Positions 6,285-11,407 of a stretch of DNA of 11,407 nt are shown in pieces. The first letter of the stretch is position 1. Each line of letters starts with the position of its first letter. The stretch is taken from the NCBI GenBank assembly GCA_902475415.1, contig CABRZK010000055.1, forward strand, positions 1 through 11,407. Reading direction: 5' to 3'. A program made the position numbers and the translations under genes. A model generated the notes under the pieces. It saw only the letters and a program-made list of their open reading frames with translations, searched no databases and was not told the origin of the DNA. This stretch comes from an uncultured Eubacterium sp. (GTDB lineage Bacteria; Bacillota; Clostridia; Lachnospirales; Lachnospiraceae).

Positions 6285-8042
6285 ATGACGCAGGAGATTA
6301 TGACTTTTATTAGTGACAACATATTTGGTGTCTGGTTTCTGATAGGTGCCGCATTGGTATTCTGGATGCAGGCAGGATTCGCAATGGTGGAGGCAGGTTT
6401 TACCAGAGCAAAAAATACCGGTAACATTTTGATGAAGAATTTGATGGACTTTTGTATTGGTACTGTAATGTTCATCCTGATTGGTTTTTCCTTCTTACTT
6501 GGCGAAGATGTGTTAGGGTTTATCGGAAAACCGGGATTTGATCTTTTCTCATCCTACAGCAATTTCAGTTTTTCAAGTTTCGTATTTAACTTAGTATTCT
6601 GTGCTACTACAGCAACCATCGTTTCCGGTGCTATGGCAGAGAGAACAAAATTTTTATCCTATTGTATTTATTCCGGAGTTATCTCCGCATTGATCTACCC
6701 GATCGAAGCTCACTGGATCTGGGGCGGCGGCTGGTTAGCACAGCTTGGCTTCCATGATTTCGCAGGATCCTGTGCAATTCATATGGTTGGTGGTGTCAGC
6801 GCACTGATCGGTGCATGGCTCCTTGGACCACGTATCGGTAAATTTACAAAAGATGAGAATGGCAAGATCAGAAAAGTAAACGCGATTCCGGGACACAACC
6901 TTGCACTTGGCTGCCTTGGTTGCTTCATTCTCTGGTTTGGCTGGTATGGATTCAACGGCGCAGCAGCAACAAGTATTGATCAGTTAGGTTCGATTTTCCT
7001 TACAACAACCATTTCACCGGCAGTTGCAACGGTTGTTTGTATGATATTTACATGGTTAAAATATGGTAAACCTGATGTTTCCATGTGTCTGAATGCTTCT
7101 TTGGCAGGTCTGGTAGCGATCACAGCTCCATGTGATGTTACAGATGCAGCAGGTTCCATCGTAATCGGTGCTGTTGCAGGTTTATTAGTAGTATTTGGTG
7201 TATGGCTTCTTGATTATAAGTTACATGTTGATGATCCGGTTGGAGCCGTAGCCGTTCACTTTATGAATGGTATCTGGGGTACTTTTGCAGTAGGTCTTTT
7301 TGCTACAAACACAGCTCCGGGTTATGCAATCGCAGATAAAAATGGAAATGAACTTGTCGGCCTCTTCTATGGCGGCGGTGTTAAATTATTAGGTCTGCAG
7401 TGCCTTGGTATCATTACCGTTCTGGCATGGGCAGCAGTTACCATTACAATCACATTCCTTGTAATTCGTGCAACAATTGGTCTTCGTGTTACAGAAGAAG
7501 AGGAAATCATCGGTCTGGATCAGACAGAACATGGTCTGGCAAGTGCTTATGCAGACTTTGCATTAACATCCAGCATCAACAACTTCTCCTCTGCAACTCC
7601 GGTCAAACTTCCGGAAAATGCAGTACCGATGGACGAGGCTGTTCCGGTACAGGTTCGTACTCCGGATCCGTCTATCGCAACAGGCAGCGATGTAAGTATT
7701 ACAAAGATTACAATCTATGCAAAACAGAGCAGATTCGATGCCCTCAACGAGGCAATGGCAGCCATTGGTATCAATGGTATGACAGTTACAAATGTTCTTG
7801 GTTGTGGTGCTCAGCATGGCAGAACAAGCAAATACCGTGGTGTTACAATGGATATGAACTTACTGCCTAAGATCCAGGTTGACATTGTAGTAAGTAAAGT
7901 TTCTCCTAGAACAGTTATTGAGGCTGCTAAGAAAGCGCTGTATACCGGTCATATCGGTGATGGCAAGATCTTCGTATACAACGTAGAAAATGCAATCAAG
8001 ATCAGTACCGGTGCAGAAGGCTACGATGCACTTCAGGACTAA
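6285..8042 (+). CDS. amt: Ammonium transporter with a C-terminal PII signal domain (Amt-PII fusion)
   Basis: An inner-membrane ammonium channel fused to its own regulator. Residues 1 to about 425 are an Amt/Rh core of the 11-helix family. It has the signature GAMAERTKF near 115-123, W146, the DFAG aspartate D158, and the pore histidines H166 and H325 (E. coli AmtB D160, H168, H318). After a linker (about 426-470), residues 472-580 are a complete PII domain. Q510, R518 and K529 correspond to Q39, R47 and K58 of E. coli GlnK. R47 is the T-loop arginine that plugs the AmtB pore, while Q39 and K58 serve 2-oxoglutarate binding. The uridylylated Y51 is replaced by methionine (M522). TGHIGDGKI (554-562) keeps the ATP loop, but R101 and R103 become K572 and S574. 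The 585-residue length is the core plus PII; E. coli AmtB is about 430. AGGAGGT sits five bases before ATG. Confidence 0.93.
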   Translation: MTQEIMTFISDNIFGVWFLIGAALVFWMQAGFAMVEAGFTRAKNTGNILMKNLMDFCIGTVMFILIGFSFLLGEDVLGFIGKPGFDLFSSYSNFSFSSFVFNLVFCATTATIVSGAMAERTKFLSYCIYSGVISALIYPIEAHWIWGGGWLAQLGFHDFAGSCAIHMVGGVSALIGAWLLGPRIGKFTKDENGKIRKVNAIPGHNLALGCLGCFILWFGWYGFNGAAATSIDQLGSIFLTTTISPAVATVVCMIFTWLKYGKPDVSMCLNASLAGLVAITAPCDVTDAAGSIVIGAVAGLLVVFGVWLLDYKLHVDDPVGAVAVHFMNGIWGTFAVGLFATNTAPGYAIADKNGNELVGLFYGGGVKLLGLQCLGIITVLAWAAVTITITFLVIRATIGLRVTEEEEIIGLDQTEHGLASAYADFALTSSINNFSSATPVKLPENAVPMDEAVPVQVRTPDPSIATGSDVSITKITIYAKQSRFDALNEAMAAIGINGMTVTNVLGCGAQHGRTSKYRGVTMDMNLLPKIQVDIVVSKVSPRTVIEAAKKALYTGHIGDGKIFVYNVENAIKISTGAEGYDALQD

Positions 8043-8135
8043 GCTTATAGAAAATAATAGTAGTAGTCATAAAATTAAGTAGTAAGCAGATACAATTTTA
8101 TTAATTCTTCAAAATCCTTATATAAAACCTTAATG

Positions 8136-8178
8136 AAAAGCAGATGCTTCGGGCGATTGCCTGGGGTGTCTGCTTTTT
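8136..8178 (+). terminator. Strong intrinsic terminator after amt
   Basis: Nineteen uninterrupted pairs (8136-8154 with 8159-8177, six of them G-T) surround a GATT loop, and five T run at 8174-8178. It lies 93 bases after the stop codon. The region between stop and stem holds nothing I can identify. Confidence 0.85.
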
Positions 8179-8295
8179 GTCATTTTGCGGTAGAACATAG
8201 TTGATTTTCCCTTTATATTTATTATGAAAAACAGGTCAATGCAATATCTTTTCACGAAGTTGATTTTTACTCGTTGGTCAAAAACATAGAATATA

Positions 8296-8323
8296 CTGAC
8301 AAAATATGTGAAAAAAATATAAA
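8296..8323 (+). promoter_or_regulatory. Possible promoter for the chaperone transcript
   Basis: CTGACA (8296-8301), a 16-base spacer and TATAAA (8318-8323). It is the best match between the amt terminator and the chaperone gene, but both boxes deviate from consensus and the surroundings are AT-rich. The stretch 8179-8295 holds no gene I can support. Confidence 0.4.
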
Positions 8324-8365
8324 GTAATGGAAATGTGCTGCAAAATATCGTATACTTGGAAAAGT

Positions 8366-8485
8366 ATGAATGAGAATAAGATTTGGCTGAATCAATATAG
8401 GGAGATTCTTTTCTGCTTAAAGGATGAGAATCTGGAAAAGCCAAAAACTGATCAGAAAAAACATACATTCAAAGTCAAAAAATGA
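8366..8485 (+). CDS. Possible 39-residue small protein (uncertain)
   Basis: An ATG-to-TGA frame of 39 codons begins MNENKIWLNQYREILFC and ends with a lysine-rich tail. It is predicted soluble, with a short amphipathic-looking N-terminal half and a basic C terminus, and has no signal peptide or membrane segment. Against it: the only purine-rich sequence (GGAAAAG, 8358-8364) lies one base from ATG, too close for a normal RBS, and I recognise no family. It lies downstream of the candidate promoter and ends 33 bases before the chaperone start, so it would share that transcript. It may be chance or a remnant. Confidence 0.25.
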   Translation: MNENKIWLNQYREILFCLKDENLEKPKTDQKKHTFKVKK

Positions 8486-8518
8486 TTTTGAAAAATGAAA
8501 ATACTTTTGGAGGAAGCG

Positions 8519-9478
8519 ATGAGCGAGAAAAAAATTCAGGTTACTCTTGGAAATTATAAAGGAGTAGAGGTAAAAAAAGCAGAGATTATCATTACAGAGG
8601 AAGAAGTAAAAGCAGAGCTGGAGCGTGCAAGACAGTATGCGGTAACAAGCGAGGATAAAGATGGTGCTGCAGAACTGGGCGATGAGGCAGTCATTGATTT
8701 TGTCGGATATATTGATGGTGAAGCATTTGCAGGTGGAGATGGTACTGATTTTCCGTTAAAACTTGGTTCCAATACGTTTATCCCGGGATTCGAAGATCAG
8801 CTTGTTGGTGCAAAGAAGGATGATAACGTAGATGTCGTTGTTACATTCCCGGAAGATTATCATGCAGCAGAGTTTGCAGGAAAAGAAGCTACATTCAAAG
8901 TAACTGTAAAAGGTGTTCGCAGCAGTGTTGTTCCGGAATTATCTGACGAAGTGGTTCAGAAAATTTCCCAGTGCAAAACAGTAGCAGAATTTGAAGAGTT
9001 TGTTAAAAAATCCATTCATGATTTCAAACAGAATCAGGCAGATATGGAGAAAGAAAACGCAGTTCTGGCACAGATCGTAGATAGTTCTGAAATCGAAGTT
9101 CCGCAGGAATTCATTGACGAGCGCAAAGAGCAGCTGAAAAACAATCTGCTGGCACAGCTTCGCAATGCAGGCAATACATTTGAGCAGTATCTGCAGTACA
9201 ACAACCTGACAGAAGATCAGTTTGAAGAGTATGCAGCAAAAGATGCACTTTCCATGTTAAAAGGGCAGGCTGTATTACAGGAGATTGCAAAAGCAGAGGG
9301 ATTCTCCTATACAGACGAAGATGTTGACCAGACTATCGCAGCAATGGCTATGTCTTACCAGATGCCGGCTGAGCAGCTTCGTGAAATGATGGGCGAGCGT
9401 GGAGTAGCAATGGTTGCAGAGGATATCCTTTCCAAACAGGCGCTTGATTTTATCGTAAAAGAGGCTGTGGAAGCATAG
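8519..9478 (+). CDS. Trigger-factor-like chaperone/PPIase lacking the ribosome-binding domain
   Basis: A 319-residue cytoplasmic protein, about 110 residues shorter than ordinary trigger factor (432 in E. coli). It begins at the segment that joins the ribosome-binding and PPIase domains (LGNYKGVEV at 10-18). An FKBP-type prolyl isomerase domain follows (about 52-135), with VIDFVGYIDG and the IPGFEDQLVGA segment (88-98). Residues 140-319 are the helical trigger-factor C-terminal chaperone domain. The N-terminal domain with its ribosome-docking loop (GFRKGKVP type) is absent, and the upstream DNA shows no trace of it. ATG 8519 is chosen because GGAGG (8509-8513) lies five bases upstream; the in-frame ATG at 8495 has no RBS and would put that RBS inside the gene. 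It may assist folding of released or assembling proteins. The symbol tig is withheld because a full-length copy probably exists elsewhere. Confidence 0.87.
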   Translation: MSEKKIQVTLGNYKGVEVKKAEIIITEEEVKAELERARQYAVTSEDKDGAAELGDEAVIDFVGYIDGEAFAGGDGTDFPLKLGSNTFIPGFEDQLVGAKKDDNVDVVVTFPEDYHAAEFAGKEATFKVTVKGVRSSVVPELSDEVVQKISQCKTVAEFEEFVKKSIHDFKQNQADMEKENAVLAQIVDSSEIEVPQEFIDERKEQLKNNLLAQLRNAGNTFEQYLQYNNLTEDQFEEYAAKDALSMLKGQAVLQEIAKAEGFSYTDEDVDQTIAAMAMSYQMPAEQLREMMGERGVAMVAEDILSKQALDFIVKEAVEA

Positions 9479-9504
9479 GAAAAACAGTTGTGTAGTTATT
9501 TAGA

Positions 9505-9555
9505 AAAAAGGGATACTTACATCGTGTTATAGTACATGATGTAGGTATCCTTTTT
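9505..9555 (+). terminator. Long intrinsic terminator after the chaperone gene
   Basis: GGATAC (9511-9516) pairs with GTATCC (9545-9550), and the stem continues inward without a break to T9527-A9534 around a six-base loop. That makes 17 pairs with two G-T, flanked by A-run and T-run. It begins 26 bases after the stop. The U-run is 9551-9555. Confidence 0.85.
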
Positions 9556-9630
9556 GTATATTTTTTACAAACACTACATAAAAAAGTGCAAATGCACAAA
9601 AAATAGTAATGACTATTGAAGCGAAAATAA

Positions 9631-10014
9631 ATGACATATGGTGGTTTACCACAAGTGGTACAATTCTCAGTGGAACGCCAGAAAACTGAGTATCTTAAAA
9701 ATATTTTTAACAATGTTTATATTAAGAATGCAGTAGAGCGAAACAGGATTCAAAATGTTGATGAAATCGGAACTTTGGTCGATATACTGGCGTCTGCCAT
9801 TGGAGCACCTACCAATCCAACTAAAATATCAAAAACCTTTAAAAGTGAACGGGGAATCAATTATAGCAATAAAACCATATCGAACCATATAGATTATTTG
9901 GCAGAGGCATTTTTGATTTCTAAAGCGGACAGATATGATATTAAGGGGAGAAAATACGTCATGAAAAATGATGTATCTCTTTATTTCATATTCGCACATT
10001 TTGTGTTAATATAG
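9631..10014 (+). pseudogene. Remnant of a DUF4143-type ATPase gene
   Basis: The 127-residue frame matches my memory of the start of the C-terminal DUF4143 region in the AAA_14/DUF4143 ATP-binding family. Recognisable pieces are TYGGLPQVV, EYLKNIFNNVYIKNAVER, NPTKISKTFKSERG, TISNHIDYLAEAFLISKADRYD and KGRKYV. The whole N-terminal AAA domain with Walker motifs is missing, and a TAA lies immediately before the first ATG. After KGRKYV the resemblance ends, and the frame closes with unrelated residues where intact members continue for well over 100 more. No convincing RBS precedes it, and composition is more AT-rich than in neighbouring genes. An overlapping frame from ATG 9609 ends in KIND just before TYGG, which may mark a frameshift. 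It is probably non-functional debris of a mobile accessory gene. Confidence 0.75.
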
Positions 10015-10052
10015 TAAGGATGAAAATCAGAGGAAAGAAATGAGAGACGAAT

Positions 10053-10862
10053 ATGAAAGAACTCATCATTGTCCGGGGCGGTGGAGACATTGCAACGGGC
10101 ACGATTTACAAACTAAAAAAATGTGGATTTTCGGTTCTGGTTCTGGAGACTACTTATCCGTCTGCCATTCGAAGAAATGTGGCATTCAGTGAAGCTGTTT
10201 ACGAAGGACATTCTAAAGTAGAGGATATGGAGTGCTTTCTGGCAAAAGACATGGAGGAAGCAGAACGATTTCTGGATGAGGGAAAACTGACAATGCTGGT
10301 TGATCCGGGTTGCTCCTGTCTGAATCATTTTCATCCGGCTGCACTGGTGGATGCGATTCTTGCAAAAAAGAATCTTGGTACGACAAAAGAAATGGCACCG
10401 GTTACGATTGCCCTTGGCCCTGGGTTTTCGGCTGGGACAGACTGTGATGCGGTGATTGAAACGATGCGAGGTCATCGACTGGGCCGGGTTATTTATGAAG
10501 GTAATGCCATTGCAAATACCGGTGTTCCCGGTGTGATCGCAGGTTATGCGGCAGAACGTGTGGTTCATGCTCCGACAGAAGGTATCCTGCACAACATTGC
10601 GAAGATTACGAATACAGTGGAAAAAGGACAGCCCATTGCATGGATTGAGGGCAAAGATGGCAAAAGGACAGAAATTCCGGCGAGCCTTTCCGGTCTGTTG
10701 CGTGGCCTGATCCGGGAAGGATATCCTGTGACAAAAGGTTTTAAAATTGCCGATATTGATCCGCGGATGAAGGAATATGAGAATTGCTTTACCATTTCAG
10801 ACAAAGCTAGATGTATCGCAGGTGGTGTTCTGGAAGCATATTTCAGTTTAAAAAAAGAATGA
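10053..10862 (+). CDS. yqeB: YqeB family selenium-dependent molybdenum hydroxylase accessory protein
   Basis: A 269-residue protein of the EF2563/YqeB family, found with selenium-dependent molybdenum hydroxylases such as certain xanthine dehydrogenases and purine hydroxylases. It is thought to help mature their labile selenium or molybdenum site; its chemistry is unknown to me. Visible family features are the N-terminal glycine loop VRGGGDIATGT (7-17), the IALGPGFSAGTDCD segment near 119-132 and the glycine-rich C-terminal ARCIAGGVLEAYF. The RBS is not ideal: AGAGGAAAG lies at 10029-10037, 15 bases before ATG, and a weak GAGAG is closer. The ATG at 10040 is out of frame. yqeC follows 16 bases after the stop, so the pair is one operon. 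No in-frame UGA suggesting selenocysteine is present. Confidence 0.85.
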   Translation: MKELIIVRGGGDIATGTIYKLKKCGFSVLVLETTYPSAIRRNVAFSEAVYEGHSKVEDMECFLAKDMEEAERFLDEGKLTMLVDPGCSCLNHFHPAALVDAILAKKNLGTTKEMAPVTIALGPGFSAGTDCDAVIETMRGHRLGRVIYEGNAIANTGVPGVIAGYAAERVVHAPTEGILHNIAKITNTVEKGQPIAWIEGKDGKRTEIPASLSGLLRGLIREGYPVTKGFKIADIDPRMKEYENCFTISDKARCIAGGVLEAYFSLKKE

Positions 10863-10878
10863 CGGGACAGGAAAAGTT

Positions 10879-11407
10879 ATGTATGTAATAGCCGTTGTCG
10901 GTGCCGGTGGCAAAACCACACGAATCAAACATTTGACCAAGCAATACGTGGGACAGGGAAAGCGTGTTCTGATCACGACGACTACCCACATGTATCGGGA
11001 ACCGGGAATGATTTTAAATGGATACTTAGAAGATATCCGACATCAGTTGGATAACCAGAACTATTGTATCTGCGGCATGCCAGCCAAAGAAACAAAATTT
11101 GGTCCATTGCCAGGCAATATTTATGAACAGGCATGTCAACTGGCGGATATTGTATTAGTGGAAGCTGATGGTTCCAGACACATGCCGATTAAATTTCCGG
11201 CAGACAACGAACCGGTGATACCGTGCAATGTCAATGAAATTCAGGTAGTCATGGGATTACATGCCATAGGACAGCCATTTGCGAAAGTGAGTCACAGATT
11301 AGATTTGGTAAAAAAATGCCTGGGTGTTTCGGATACCGATCTGGTAAGTAGGTCACAGATCGAAAAACTCTGGCAGGAAGGGTATGAAAAGCCTTTACAT
11401 AAAAAAT
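10879..11407 (+). CDS. yqeC: YqeC family selenium cofactor biosynthesis protein (3' end outside window)
   Basis: The first 176 codons of a frame that runs off the window. The N terminus AVVGAGGKTT (5-14) is a P-loop-like nucleotide-binding motif, and VEADGS (94-99) is a second conserved acidic motif of the family. The ITTTTHMY stretch (32-39) follows the loop, as in other YqeC proteins. The family is the usual neighbour of yqeB, and its proposed role is selenium cofactor production for molybdenum hydroxylases. The start has only a modest RBS (AGGAAAAG, 10869-10876). Intact members are around 220-260 residues, so about two thirds is visible. The hydroxylase genes themselves would be expected downstream but cannot be seen. 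Confidence 0.85.
   Translation, partial: MYVIAVVGAGGKTTRIKHLTKQYVGQGKRVLITTTTHMYREPGMILNGYLEDIRHQLDNQNYCICGMPAKETKFGPLPGNIYEQACQLADIVLVEADGSRHMPIKFPADNEPVIPCNVNEIQVVMGLHAIGQPFAKVSHRLDLVKKCLGVSDTDLVSRSQIEKLWQEGYEKPLHKK

Noticed and set aside
7400..7870. 156-codon + strand frame inside amt
   Set aside because: It is a shifted frame of the confidently identified Amt-PII gene and is rich in Cys, Tyr, Ser and Trp with no family resemblance.
8130..8468. 112-codon reverse-strand frame between amt and the chaperone gene
   Set aside because: It runs through the amt terminator stem, has no recognisable domain, and its Phe/Tyr/Ser-rich composition is what translated AT-rich intergenic DNA gives.
9586..9597. 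GTGCA-AA-TGCAC palindrome as an operator or attachment site
   Set aside because: Too short to assign, with no partner copy and no matching promoter at the right spacing.
10040..10052. ATG at 10040 as the yqeB start
   Set aside because: It is out of frame with yqeB; translation from it gives no recognisable protein.

Overview
The window reads as chromosomal DNA of an anaerobic, low-to-moderate-GC Firmicute, most likely a gut Clostridium of the Lachnospiraceae type. This rests on strong AGGAGG-type ribosome binding sites, sigma-A-like promoters, a ferredoxin-linked 2-oxoacid oxidoreductase, a clostridial-style ammonium transporter leader and the YqeB/YqeC selenium-molybdenum pair. The family-level placement is inference. 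All recognised genes lie on the + strand.

Layout. (1) 1-1537: 3' part of a DNA topoisomerase III gene with its catalytic tyrosine and two C-terminal zinc ribbons, followed by a terminator. (2) 1933-5869: a compact operon with a good promoter (TTTACA-17-TATAAT). It encodes the gamma, delta, alpha and beta subunits of a pyruvate/2-oxoacid:ferredoxin oxidoreductase, then a LysR regulator 18 bases later. The promoter region carries six ATGAA/TTCAT half-sites in strictly alternating orientation, and the 5' UTR has a perfect hairpin just before the first RBS. (3) 5870-8178: a promoter, a structured leader of about 260 nt and an ammonium transporter fused at its C terminus to a complete PII (GlnK-like) domain, closed by a 19-bp terminator stem. 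The leader holds an early hairpin with a U-run, two competing hairpins, and an AATGGA hexaloop hairpin that overlaps the left arm of a 14-bp terminator. That last arrangement is what ANTAR-protein antitermination would use. (4) 8179-9555: a possible 39-codon ORF and a trigger-factor-like chaperone that lacks the ribosome-binding domain, followed by a long terminator. (5) 9631-10014: a decayed fragment of a DUF4143-type ATPase. (6) 10053-11407: yqeB and the 5' part of yqeC, accessory genes of selenium-dependent molybdenum hydroxylases; the window ends inside yqeC.

Taken together, the window combines anaerobic carbon metabolism (2-oxoacid oxidation to acyl-CoA with reduced ferredoxin), nitrogen acquisition with a built-in PII sensor under apparent RNA-level control, and selenium/molybdenum enzyme maturation. 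The best candidates for something under-described are the Amt-PII fusion together with its leader RNA, the trigger-factor variant without its ribosome-docking domain, and the alternating repeat array ahead of the oxidoreductase operon.
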